A DNA stretch of 64,000 nucleotides, taken from NCBI GenBank assembly GCA_026707945.1, contig JAPOVV010000103.1, positions 28,642-92,641 on the forward strand. Direction: 5' to 3'. Of this stretch, positions 14,962 through 24,000 are shown one piece after another. Each line of letters starts with the position of its first letter. Within the stretch, counting starts at the first letter, position 1. The position numbers and the translations under genes were made by a program. The stretch comes from Gammaproteobacteria bacterium. Lineage in GTDB: Bacteria; Pseudomonadota; Gammaproteobacteria; Pseudomonadales; Azotimanducaceae. The notes beneath the pieces were generated by a model that saw only the letters and a list, made by a program, of their open reading frames with translations, was not told the origin of the DNA and did no database searches.

Positions 14962-16518
14962 TCACATGTTAATTTTGCGCGACACAGGGATAGATCCCAT
15001 ACTGCCGCTTGCCCAGCCATGAAACACGGCTGAGAATTTACCCGCTTCTGATCCCGCAACCACGATGTGGATGCGATCTTCTGATGCGAACTTAGGTATT
15101 GGACGCGATAACTCTTCGTCTGACATGTTGGCGGCTGCCTGAGCCGGTATACCGACACCGCTCCTCGAGTCCGCGATTAGTTCACGGAATGGCACACTTG
15201 ACACTTCCTGAATGCGTGCGCGAATATCCGCCTTAGACCAGCCATCGCGTTGAATCGTATCCACGTGCTCGGGACTGATAACTAGGATCGTATCGCCTGC
15301 ACGATGCGCTTTTACGGCGTGGACCGCCCGCATCGACAGTGCGAAACTGCCGACCAGGGCTTCCGCTGATCGCGACGTTTGATCAACGATTTGCGCGGGT
15401 CCGCTCGACATCGCAAATATTGAGACAACCGAATCCTCTGGCTCGAAACCGCGTTCGACGTGGAGTGGTTCCCATGGGCTTCGTTCCTCCCATTCAGGGA
15501 AGCACATCGTGAATTTCATGGGATTGCCCAGTGTCGATCGTTCTGTACCACCTGGTTTTGCCCCGCCAATGTTGCGAACCGCAAGCCGGACAGCTCGACC
15601 GATCGCGGCATTCGCACGGGTACCTTGCCCAAGCGCAGACAACTTCATGTTCATATCCAACGCATGGCGTACTGGACCGTTCAGAATCATGACCGGTGTT
15701 CCGCCCATGGTGGTTGCAAATACGCCGTGGCAGTTGAATTCGTCCGTGCACATCGCTTCGATCGTCGCGATGACGACAGGTAGGTATTCGGGTTTGCAAC
15801 CGGCCAATACCGCGTTTATCGCAATCTTTTCGACCGTCGCAGGCGCAAGGTTGGGCGGGATCGTCGCGACCACGTCTTGTGGATCGCGGTCGGTACCACC
15901 GAGTATGCGTATGACACGCTCTGGTGTTGGTGGTACGACGGGTAGACCGTCCGTAAACCCTTGATCGAACAAAAACTCGTGGACATCGTCGTGCGATGCG
16001 ATTTCAATGCGACGTGCTCGTAACGGACTGTTCTCAGCCTCGGCTCGAAGACGTTCTGCAATGATCGGATCTTGCGTTAACGATCCACAGCCAGGACGCC
16101 AATCGGGAAGCAAGTTCCAATCGATATCCACATTGCTTATGTCTTCGCTGAGGAGGTCACGCCATTCGGACTTGTCGAAGCCAATAACTTCCTTTATCGG
16201 TTCGCCCACGTCATCAAGCAGTATTGCATGCGGAACCGTATCGAGTTCGTATGCAAATGACACGATCAACGTCGAGTCGTCAAGTACTGGTACAGACAAC
16301 TCGTGATTTTTTGCGAGCAGCTCGTTTCCATCTGACGTTTGTCCGACGAGCAAAACGTCAGCATCGCCTTCCCGATGTGCTGCTTCTAGGAGTGGGGCGA
16401 CCAGATTACAGGTTGGACAGTCTTCCTTTACGAAGCACAAGAGTGTTTTCGTACCAGTGGGCACGCTGTGATCAGTGCCGTTGAGATCCGTTAATGTGAA
16501 GGGTTGAACTGCAGTCAT
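14962..16518 (-). CDS. Thioredoxin-domain fusion protein associated with the UGSC selenoprotein
   Basis: The 518-residue product starts with a thioredoxin-like domain (residues 1-130) carrying a CPTC redox motif at Cys34-Cys37 in LLCFVKEDCPTCNLVAPLL and a cis-Pro strand near LDTVPHAILLD. A long second domain (about 165-518) has DQGFTDGLPVVPPTPERV, PPNLAPATVEKIAINAVLAG, FATTMGGTPVMILNGPVRH and a C-terminal VAGSEAGKFSAVFHGWASG. I know this second part only as a conserved domain of unknown function found with UGSC-type proteins. It has no signal peptide. The gene lies 18 bases upstream of the selenoprotein start, so the two are almost certainly cotranscribed. A reasonable inference is that the thioredoxin domain reduces the selenenyl group or a shared substrate. 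Confidence 0.75.
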   Translation of the reverse strand: MTAVQPFTLTDLNGTDHSVPTGTKTLLCFVKEDCPTCNLVAPLLEAAHREGDADVLLVGQTSDGNELLAKNHELSVPVLDDSTLIVSFAYELDTVPHAILLDDVGEPIKEVIGFDKSEWRDLLSEDISNVDIDWNLLPDWRPGCGSLTQDPIIAERLRAEAENSPLRARRIEIASHDDVHEFLFDQGFTDGLPVVPPTPERVIRILGGTDRDPQDVVATIPPNLAPATVEKIAINAVLAGCKPEYLPVVIATIEAMCTDEFNCHGVFATTMGGTPVMILNGPVRHALDMNMKLSALGQGTRANAAIGRAVRLAVRNIGGAKPGGTERSTLGNPMKFTMCFPEWEERSPWEPLHVERGFEPEDSVVSIFAMSSGPAQIVDQTSRSAEALVGSFALSMRAVHAVKAHRAGDTILVISPEHVDTIQRDGWSKADIRARIQEVSSVPFRELIADSRSGVGIPAQAAANMSDEELSRPIPKFASEDRIHIVVAGSEAGKFSAVFHGWASGSMGSIPVSRKINM

Positions 16519-16527
16519 CGCCGTGAC

Positions 16528-17232
16528 CTAGTGGACTTCAGCCGCGTCCCCCCAAGCTTTCTGCAAGCGCTCGAAGTCAAAGCCGTCTTCCTGTGCGGCA
16601 TTGATGATGACCCGCTCTCGACGTGCGATCGCGGCTGCCGCATCTGGCACTTCGTGAGCTTTGTCGTTCGGAATGACGACGGCGCCGTGTTGATCAGCGT
16701 GGATTAAGTCCCCACTTGTAACGCGCATTCCCGCGACGTTTATGCCGCCGCCGTAGGAGACCGGATGAACAAATGCATGTGAGGGACCAATACGGTCAGC
16801 GAGCATTTGAAAACCTGGCGCGATATCTGGAATGTCGCGCACACTTCCGTCCGTGATTAATCCGACACAGCCTAAACCACAATGAATGTTGCTATTCACT
16901 TCGCCCCAAAACGACCCATAGCCACGCGACTCACCATCCAAATCTTGAATCACGATGATGGCGGGTTTCGGACCGTCATCGATGTACTGATAGTAGCCGT
17001 GCTGGATGTCTCGTGCAGCTTCACCACGAGCGTCTGAGGGGTGCATTGCTCGAATACACGCGGTACGCGCATATCCGACCATGCTGCCCAATTCAGGTCT
17101 TGTGCAGACCAGCGGATCTGTGGTATATCCGTAGCCACGGCGCTGAGGTATCACAGACTCTAATGCATTGCATACCGTTGGCGTATCCAGTTCTTTTAGT
17201 TGCTCGATTAGGTCGTCAGAGACGGTCGTCAT
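16528..17232 (-). CDS. RraA family protein
   Basis: The 234-residue protein has the RraA/HMG-aldolase fold: LDTPTVCNALESVIPQR at the start, GEVNSNIHCGLGCVGLITDG and SVRDIPDI in the centre, and GGINVAGMRVTSGDLIHADQ near the end. GxxGxxxDGxxRD-type residues (Gly, Asp and Arg of TDGSVRD) are the metal and oxyanion contacts of the aldolase branch (4-hydroxy-4-methyl-2-oxoglutarate aldolase and oxaloacetate decarboxylase) rather than the RNase E inhibitor. It is first in the minus-strand cluster, nine bases before the thioredoxin-fusion gene. The promoter must lie in 17233-17371 unless transcription comes from beyond the tRNA genes. Confidence 0.85.
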   Translation of the reverse strand: MTTVSDDLIEQLKELDTPTVCNALESVIPQRRGYGYTTDPLVCTRPELGSMVGYARTACIRAMHPSDARGEAARDIQHGYYQYIDDGPKPAIIVIQDLDGESRGYGSFWGEVNSNIHCGLGCVGLITDGSVRDIPDIAPGFQMLADRIGPSHAFVHPVSYGGGINVAGMRVTSGDLIHADQHGAVVIPNDKAHEVPDAAAAIARRERVIINAAQEDGFDFERLQKAWGDAAEVH

Positions 17233-17371
17233 ATGCTGATTTTCCTTTCCAGTAGCGCAGGGAAGAGCGGGTATGTTAGCGATTAAACGTTGTGATACTT
17301 TGTCAACCTCGTATGCGCGAGAAGGCAGCTCAACGAAAATCCGTTTGTAAAATTGCGCGCGGCTATCAAGT

Positions 17372-17447
17372 GGGTGTTTAGCTCAGCTGGGAGAGCGGTG
17401 GCCTTACAAGCCACAGGTCGCAGGTTCGACCCCTGCAACACCCACCA
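17372..17447 (+). tRNA. tRNA-Val (anticodon TAC)
   Basis: A complete cloverleaf: acceptor GGGTGTT with AACACCC, D arm containing AGCTCAGCTGGGAGAGC, anticodon stem GTGGC/GCCAC around CTTACAA, T arm with GGTTCGACCC, discriminator A and encoded CCA. TAAAAT at 17347-17352 is a plausible -10 box without a good -35. Confidence 0.97.
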
Positions 17448-17485
17448 CTTACTATCATTACGTTTTGATAGAGATTGATCGTCTC

Positions 17486-17562
17486 GGAGCGGTAGTTCAG
17501 CTGGTTAGAATACTGGCCTGTCACGCCAGTGGTCGCGGGTTCGAGTCCCGTCCGCTCCGCCA
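17486..17562 (+). tRNA. tRNA-Asp (anticodon GTC)
   Basis: A complete cloverleaf: acceptor GGAGCGG with CCGCTCC, anticodon loop CTGTCAC, T arm with GGTTCGAGTCC, discriminator G and encoded CCA. It starts 38 bases after tRNA-Val and is probably cotranscribed with it. Confidence 0.97.
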
Positions 17563-17653
17563 CTTCTTACTTTAACTTATTGTTTTATTTAGTTATTTTT
17601 AGCGAAATCTCTCGGTCCACGAACATTCTTGACTAGCTCACCCATAACGTTTT

Positions 17654-17764
17654 GGTGAGAGTGATGACGTGAACTGAAATACAGGTTCGCGAATTTGCCC
17701 CTTCGGCACATTGTGCTTGTCGCGGAACCGCGCACGTCCACCTATGTATCGGTGAACTCTCACC
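17654..17764 (-). ncRNA. Glycine-riboswitch-like structured element, antisense to the tRNA pair
   Basis: The minus strand carries GCCGAAGGGGCAAA (17707-17694), the conserved core of glycine aptamers. It is enclosed by a perfect nine-base-pair outer helix GGTGAGAGT/ACTCTCACC (17764-17756 with 17662-17654), matching the GAGAG/CTCTC P1 of that class. Inside are helices of six (GACGTG/CACGTC) and eight pairs (GGTTCGCG with CGCGGAACC, one bulge), and two short hairpins. Immediately downstream on the same strand the P1 3' strand can instead pair with GGTGAG at 17642-17637, a classic switching arrangement. The oddity is direction: the next minus-strand protein gene is RraA at 17232, and the tRNA genes lie between, on the opposite strand. 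The inner helices also differ from the compact consensus, so this may be a degenerate or variant aptamer. Confidence 0.45.
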
Positions 17765-17810
17765 TGTAGAATCGCTCCTCGCCTCTCACTTAGATGGTTT
17801 TACCAGCATC

Positions 17811-18317
17811 GTGTCAGATTCCACCGTCAATCCAATAGCGAAAATCGGCGCTCTAACTCTGCAGTCCTTCGAGCGTGGTAACGCTTACGCGAGTTCCGAC
17901 GTGAGAATTGGTCCGCGCATCGGTCTTGAGAAACTCGGAGCTACGTATACGGAAGTACCACCTGGTAAGTCCTCATGTCCGTTTCACGTTCACCACGTCG
18001 AAGAGGAGATGTTTGTCATACTTGAAGGTGAAGGGCGTTATCGGTTTGGATCGGAGATTTATGAAGTCCAAGCTGGCGACGTGTTGGGTGCGCCTTGCGG
18101 CGGACCGGAAGTCGCACATAAGCTCACCAACACAGGTTCGAAAACGCTCAAATACTTAGCCATTTCGACGATGGCGCGAACCGATGTGTGTGAATATCCC
18201 GACAGTGGCAAGTTCGCCGTTGGAACGCGAAGCGATCGACCTGAGGAATTCGGTTACATTGGTCGTGCGGTAGACCCTCTCGACTATTGGGATGGGGAGC
18301 CCGACAGTGCTCTCTGA
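17811..18317 (+). CDS. Cupin domain protein
   Basis: The 168-residue protein is a single cupin barrel. Motif 1 is CPFHVHHVEEEMFVILEGEG (HxH and Glu metal ligands) and motif 2 is GDVLGAPCGGPEVAHKLTNTG with its His. The C-terminal PLDYWDGEP tail is common in the small bacterial cupins that bind a metal and a sugar acid or phenolic compound. The start is a GTG without a recognisable Shine-Dalgarno; no upstream ATG is available. The RNA element at 17654-17764 is upstream but its conserved core is on the other strand. Confidence 0.85.
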   Translation: MSDSTVNPIAKIGALTLQSFERGNAYASSDVRIGPRIGLEKLGATYTEVPPGKSSCPFHVHHVEEEMFVILEGEGRYRFGSEIYEVQAGDVLGAPCGGPEVAHKLTNTGSKTLKYLAISTMARTDVCEYPDSGKFAVGTRSDRPEEFGYIGRAVDPLDYWDGEPDSAL

Positions 18318-18327
18318 TGGCCAATAG

Positions 18328-18455
18328 GGACTACATCCGTAATGTGCTTTGCCCGGATAAGAGGTGCGATTCCTTATCCCGTAGTCCTAGGTAGAAAAAC
18401 CGACTATGAGAAAATTGCCGAAATGAAAGAAGGCAATACATTGCCTTTGTCGGTT
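18328..18455. other. Intergenic segment with nested inverted repeats
   Basis: The 180 bases between the cupin and monooxygenase genes hold two compound hairpins. The first is GGACTAC/GTAGTCC (18328-18334 with 18381-18387) enclosing GGATAAG/CTTATCC (18355-18361 with 18373-18379). The second is AACCGAC/GTCGGTT (18398-18404 with 18449-18455) enclosing GGCAA/TTGCC (18432-18436 with 18441-18445). Neither has a T-tract, so they are not simple terminators. A leader RNA or small RNA is possible. Confidence 0.4.
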
Positions 18456-18497
18456 CGCTTGATAGCAACACATGTGTTTGCTTGACCGAAAACCGTC

Positions 18498-19664
18498 GTG
18501 ACGGAAAGATCCGTGACTAACCCTGTTCAATTGAATCAATTAGATCGACAACCAGCGCCGCTCAAACGCGCGAAAACTCTTTACGATGAAATCGTCGCAG
18601 CAGGCGATGCGATCGATGAAAATCGAGAGATTCCTACAGCTCTAGTAGCGAAGCTAAAGAGCGCGAATCTACTTCGTTTGCTCGTTCCGAAGCGACTCGG
18701 AGGCGAGGAGATGGATTGGTATGAGTACTTGGATGTCATTCTCACGATAGCACATGCAGATGGGAGCGTGGGTTGGTGCATTAATCAAGGCAATGTTTTC
18801 GCAACCAACGCGGCGAGAGAACCAGTAGAGCTTGCGCGGGAAATCTGGGGTGTCCACGAAGGTAGTTGTGGCAACGGTCCGCCTATCAACGCTACATCGA
18901 AAGACGTGTCTGGCGGTTACTTACTAAGCGGTAAATGGATTTTTTCGAGTGGTTGTCGACATGCGAATTGGTTAGCCGCACTCGTAACGAGTTCAAGCCA
19001 TCCGCCTCGACTCCATTTCATGCCAAAAGACGACATCGAGCTAATTGACAACTGGCAAGTTCACGGTCTTCGAGGAACCGGTAGTTTCGGATTTACGTGC
19101 CAGGACTATTTCGTCCCTGAGAATCGGGTGATGCGAATGGATCTCCCGCATGTCGAGCCGGGACCTATTTACAAGATTCCGATATCGTTGATGTTTGCGT
19201 GTGGTTTTGGGTGCGTTGCACTTGGAGTGGCTCGATCGGGATTGGACAGTGTAATCGAACTGAGTCATACAAAGAAACCTCAGTTTGGAAAACTGACGCT
19301 CGCACAAGATCCCGTCGTTCAGAGTAAGATCGGTCTAGCGGAAGGACTGTTTGGAGGTGCAAAAGCCTTCCTTTACGATACTGTCGGTGAGGTTTGGGAG
19401 AGTGTTCAGATGAACGGCAAGATCTCTATGGATGAGAGATTACAGCTGCGCTTGGCTGGTACTCACGCTATTAGACAATCGGCACAAGTTATTGATATTG
19501 TTTACAACTTAACGGGCTCTAACGCGATTTTCAAATCTACGGTTATCCAACGCAAGTTTCAGGATATCCACGTAATTACTCAGCAAGTACAGGGCCGAGA
19601 ATCACACTATCAGACTGTTGGCGCGCATTTGCTCGGTGAGAGCCCGGAAGGCGGCATTTACTGA
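18498..19664 (+). CDS. Acyl-CoA dehydrogenase-like flavin-dependent monooxygenase
   Basis: The 388-residue protein has the acyl-CoA dehydrogenase fold but in the oxygenase branch (DszC, HsaA, C2-hydroxylase type). It has IAHADGSVGWCINQG in the helical domain, GGYLLSGKWIFSSGCRHANW in the beta domain and a C-terminal IHVITQQVQGRESHYQTVG. The catalytic Glu region of dehydrogenases is absent. Such enzymes use reduced FMN supplied by a separate reductase; none is adjacent. The start is ambiguous: GTG 18498 has no ribosome site, while in-frame GTG 18513 follows GGAAAG. It is a paralogue of the partial gene at the left edge. Confidence 0.82.
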   Translation: MTERSVTNPVQLNQLDRQPAPLKRAKTLYDEIVAAGDAIDENREIPTALVAKLKSANLLRLLVPKRLGGEEMDWYEYLDVILTIAHADGSVGWCINQGNVFATNAAREPVELAREIWGVHEGSCGNGPPINATSKDVSGGYLLSGKWIFSSGCRHANWLAALVTSSSHPPRLHFMPKDDIELIDNWQVHGLRGTGSFGFTCQDYFVPENRVMRMDLPHVEPGPIYKIPISLMFACGFGCVALGVARSGLDSVIELSHTKKPQFGKLTLAQDPVVQSKIGLAEGLFGGAKAFLYDTVGEVWESVQMNGKISMDERLQLRLAGTHAIRQSAQVIDIVYNLTGSNAIFKSTVIQRKFQDIHVITQQVQGRESHYQTVGAHLLGESPEGGIY

Positions 19665-19704
19665 TTTGACTCCACGCTGACGCGTGTTCACAAAATCCTA
19701 CCCG

Positions 19705-20952
19705 TCAGTCAGAGTCAGAGGCTGCTTTTTCTATCTCCGTTGAAGCATGAGCTTGAAGCGCGGAAGCGGCTCTTGCGTTTTGAGCAGCTTTCATCGCTTC
19801 AGCTGCACGCTTGTTTTCCTGAATCTTCGCATTAATCGCCATGCCAGCTCGCATCCAGGTTTCTCGGTTCTCAATTACATATTGATTCGATTCGCGATAG
19901 TCGTTTACGAGGCCGTTCACTTCCGGAATAACGTACCGGGCGACTAAATCCCAACTATTCAACGTATCTGCTCGATTTGCCCAATCGTGCACAAATCCAA
20001 TCACACAGCCAAATCCGCCGGACAGCTCCTGCATTTCGTAGATTTTTGCGACTAGGTCATCGGGAGTACCGATGACGCTCACACTTCCTTCGCTAAATGC
20101 CATCACGTCTACGGCTTCGTCTGGCGTTTTAAAGATCTGTCCTTGACCGGCCGCAAGCGTGCCAACGGTATATTCGTTGTTGTGCCGGAAGAGACCGTCT
20201 CGAGCTTGTTCGCGTGCCTTGTCGCGAGTCTCGGCGATATGCCAATTCAGCACGAGACGCCATGCACTCCGGTCTACCACGTTGCCATGCTTCTCAGCAG
20301 CTTCTTCAGCAAAACTCCATTGCAGTGGCAGCGCTTGGATACCGGCTTGTGATGTAGAGCCGATCGACAGTACGCCTATCCCATGCTTGCCGGCCAGTGT
20401 CATACCCGACGGACTGACCAAGGACGCTACCGTAAACTCCATGTTCTTCTGAACGGGTTTCAGTTGCAGTTTCGCGTCTCGCAGGGTAAACCACTCAGAC
20501 TCCACTGTGAAGCGTTCGTTGGCCTCGAACAACCTCCGAATTACGCCGATCGCTTCGTCTTGACGATCGCGCAATACCATCGGATCAACGCCCAATGTGT
20601 GAGCATCACTTGGAAGTGCGCCTGGTCCTGAGCCAAAAATCACGCGACCACGAGATTGATGGTCAAGTTGCGCCATTCTTTGTGCGACCATGAATGGATG
20701 GTGATAGGGTAGCGACACAACGCCCGTACCTAACCGAATACGGTGGGTTCGTTCGGCGGCCGCCGCTAAGAAGAGTTCCGGCGATGCGATAACCTCCCAA
20801 CCAGTTGAATGATGTTCGCCACACCAAAACTCGTCAAACCCGAGTCGGTCCATGTGAGCAACGAGTTCAAGGTCGCTCTGAAACTGTAAAGTCGGGTGTT
20901 CTCCAATTGGGTGATGTGGCGCTAGAAACGCACCGAATCGCATGTCGCTCAT
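19705..20952 (-). CDS. LLM class flavin-dependent oxidoreductase (alkanal/limonene monooxygenase-like)
   Basis: The 415-residue luciferase-fold protein begins MRFGAFLAPHHPIGEHPTL. It has GFDEFWCGEHHSTGWEVIAS, the EH-containing strand of bacterial luciferase relatives, then IRLGTGVVSLPYHHPFMVAQ, RVIFGSGPGALPSDAHTLGV and VSVIGTPDDLVAKIYEM near the end. It should use FMNH2 and oxygen to oxidise a small organic molecule. A C-terminal extension of about 50 residues is rich in Ala, Lys and Glu and probably helical. Convergent with the monooxygenase at 18498, it may belong to the same oxidative pathway; this is inference. Confidence 0.88.
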   Translation of the reverse strand: MSDMRFGAFLAPHHPIGEHPTLQFQSDLELVAHMDRLGFDEFWCGEHHSTGWEVIASPELFLAAAAERTHRIRLGTGVVSLPYHHPFMVAQRMAQLDHQSRGRVIFGSGPGALPSDAHTLGVDPMVLRDRQDEAIGVIRRLFEANERFTVESEWFTLRDAKLQLKPVQKNMEFTVASLVSPSGMTLAGKHGIGVLSIGSTSQAGIQALPLQWSFAEEAAEKHGNVVDRSAWRLVLNWHIAETRDKAREQARDGLFRHNNEYTVGTLAAGQGQIFKTPDEAVDVMAFSEGSVSVIGTPDDLVAKIYEMQELSGGFGCVIGFVHDWANRADTLNSWDLVARYVIPEVNGLVNDYRESNQYVIENRETWMRAGMAINAKIQENKRAAEAMKAAQNARAASALQAHASTEIEKAASDSD

Positions 20953-21051
20953 TTACTTTGACGTGATTGTGTAGGAATACTCGGAATTGGATTCTACTTT
21001 TGCCTAAGACGGCCTATTGCAGCGTGACTATGTTTTTTTATTGAAGTTTTA

Positions 21052-21074
21052 GACGAAACATACTAGGTTTCGTC
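21052..21074 (-). terminator. Hairpin downstream of the RND operon
   Basis: GACGAAAC and GTTTCGTC form a perfect eight-base-pair stem around a seven-base loop, 14 bases past the RND permease stop. No T-tract follows on the minus strand, so it may stabilise the 3' end rather than terminate by itself. Confidence 0.4.
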
Positions 21075-21087
21075 GTAAGACTAACCG

Positions 21088-24000
21088 TTAGGTCCGAAGT
21101 CGATCTTCGGTTACTGGTCCAGTCGAAAGTTCGTTTGGAAGCGCACCCGCGACCGAAGAACCGGTCGATTCATCCCCGGATGCGACACCAAAAGCAATTT
21201 CGCGTTCCTCTGCGGGCTTAAACGCTTTCTTTAGATCGGCGGTATCTTCGTGCATCCGGAAAAGTGACTTGACGTCTTTACGAATCTGAATGAGACTTGG
21301 CACGATGAAGAGCGTGGTCACAGCCGCGAAAACGGTACCAGTCGCGAGACTAACCGCCATTGGGATAAGGAACTGCGCTTGCATGCTCGTTTCAAACAAC
21401 ATAGGCATGAGGCCGAGTGCTGTCGTTGCTGTCGTAAGGAATACCGCTCTGAAACGGCCACGCACTGCCTCTACGATCGCTTCCTCGAATTCGATGCCGG
21501 CCGCACGCAGCCGTAAAAATAGGTCTGTTAGTACGAGGGAATTGTTTACGACGATACCACTCAATGCAATGATCCCAAATATCGAAACAAACGACAGATC
21601 GAAGCCAAGAAACCAATGTCCTACGATGGCACCGCCTGCCCCGAACGGGATCGCCGACAGTACGGTAAATGGCATTGAATAGTTGCGAAGTTGGCTCGCT
21701 AAAAGTATGTACATCAATAAGATAGAGGAAGCTGCTAGCAAACCGAGCTGAGTAAAGTCCTCCGCCTGTTCTTGAGCGAATCCAGCTTCTCGTATGAGGA
21801 GACGAGGAAACTCTGTCCTGAGCGCGGGGAGCACGGACTCGTTCACTTCAGCGATGACCTGATTCGGAGTGCGAAGTGTGCTATCAATTCTCGCACTCAC
21901 TTCTACGACTCGACGACCGTCGATACGAGTAATGGAGGAGTAGCTCCGGTTTTCTTCGATACTCGCAACTGTGAAGAGTGGTACTTCCGTACCGTCATTC
22001 AGGCGAATGCGCGAATTAGCAAAATCCCGCGTGCTACTACGCTCATCGGTTGGAAAGCGAACCATCACTTTGACTTCGTTGCGATTTCGCTGAATCCGCT
22101 GAATTTCCTCACCGAAATAGCTCTGACGCAATTGCCGGGAGATGTCAAGATTCGTGAGGCCAGCTGCTTCTCCCGCTGGTGTTAGTTCGATATCGAACTG
22201 ACGTTTGCCGAGATCAAAATCGTCTGTGATCTGCACCAGTGCTTCAACGTCTGCCAATCGAGCTTTTAGGGCGTCTACTGCTCGCAACAGGACATTACTG
22301 TCGCGATGGCTCAGTTGGTACGCCATCGTAGAGCCGCCGATGAAAGACGATGTGAATTGCAATGAATCTACGCCCGGAATCGTGCCGACTTCACTGCGCC
22401 AGAGCCGCTCGATTTCTGCAGAACTATTCTGTCTGATACTCTCGTCGGCCAGTTCCAAGATTACCTGAGCACGGTTGCTGCTTGCTGAAACTCCTCCCGG
22501 TCCGCCTGGGCCACCGGCTAGCTGGAGGCCGCCGCCAACCACCATGCTGAGCGATCGAATTTCTGTATTACCAGCTGCCTCATTGACACGGAGAACCGCA
22601 TTGCGCAGTTGTTCAGCGCCCGCTTCGGTTGCGTTGTACGGTGTGCCGACAGGATAGGTTAGGCTAGCGGAGACAGTGTCCGACTCGATCGCAGGGAAGA
22701 ACAGGAACCGGACGGAATTTGTGCCTAACAGAGACCCACAAAACACGAGGAACACGATTGCCAGAACTAGCGTTAGGTAGCGTCGTTTAACAGCCCATGC
22801 AGCAGCTGGTACGAGAACACGATCGCGAAAACCGGCGACACCAGATGCGATTAAGGATTGCACAGAACTTAGTGGCCACCTGCTCCAGTAACCTTCGTGA
22901 GAGAGGTGAGCTGGAAGGATCAAGAATACCTCGATCATGGATATGACTAGGACGGTAATCACGACCAGTGGTACTGCACCGAGTATTTGTCCGAACGTAC
23001 CGGTGGCGAATAGAAGGGGCGCGAACGCGGCCATTGAAGTTAGGACCCCGATGCTTACAGGTGAGAATACGCCTTTCGCGCCAGCGATGGACGCACCGAC
23101 ACCGCGTAACCCGGTTTCGTGCACCGCGCCGATGTTCTCTCCGACAACGATGGCGTCGTCGACGACCACACCTAATACCATGATCAAACCGAATAATGAA
23201 ACCATGGTGATTTCGACGCCGAGTGGTGCGAAAAAGATCATTGCACCTAGGAATGAGATGGGTACTCCCATCGCGACCCAAACCGCGAGCTTTAGATCGA
23301 GCATTAGTACCAGGAACGTAACGACAAGCGTAAAACCAAGTATTCCGTTGCGAACCAGAAGATCTATGCGTTGTTCCAAGACGACTGCTTGATCTTGGAA
23401 TATTTCGATATCAACGTCGTAGGGGATAGAAATCCCGTCTAGATTCGATTTGACAATCTCGGCGATCTCAAGCACATCCTCAGAGTCGGAACGACTTACC
23501 TGAACGAAGATTGCGGGTTTTCCGTTGAATTCGTTTCGCAACTGGTCGTCTACGAACGCGTCACGGACGATCGCGATATCGCGCAAGAGTAGGGTGGTTC
23601 CGTTTGGTAACGATTGGATTGGAATCGACTCGAACTCGGCGCCTGTCATTAGTTTTTTGTTCGTGCGGATCAGGAGATCGCCCGCGTTCGATTTGATTTC
23701 ACCCGCCGAAAGATTGACTGAATATTGCCGTATGCGGTTAGCGACCTGTTCAAGTGTGAGCCCGTATTGACGAAGTGTGCGTTCGCTTATTTCGATCGAA
23801 ATCTCATACGCGCGAGCACCATCGAGCGTGACGAGCGATACGCCGTCCAGGTCAAGTAGGGCATCCTGCAAAAATTCCGCCGCGCTTCGCAACTCTGTCT
23901 CGGGAACGGGGCCGGATACAACAAGCTGCATCACACTGCTGACGGCTTCAGCGATGGTAACTTCTGCTTCCTCCGCACGTTGTGGAGGGAAGTCGACTAA

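Noticed and set aside
17378..17563. Minus-strand 61-residue frame beginning MAERTGLEPATT
   Set aside because: It is antisense to tRNA-Val and tRNA-Asp; such frames are a well-known false protein family created by tRNA genes.
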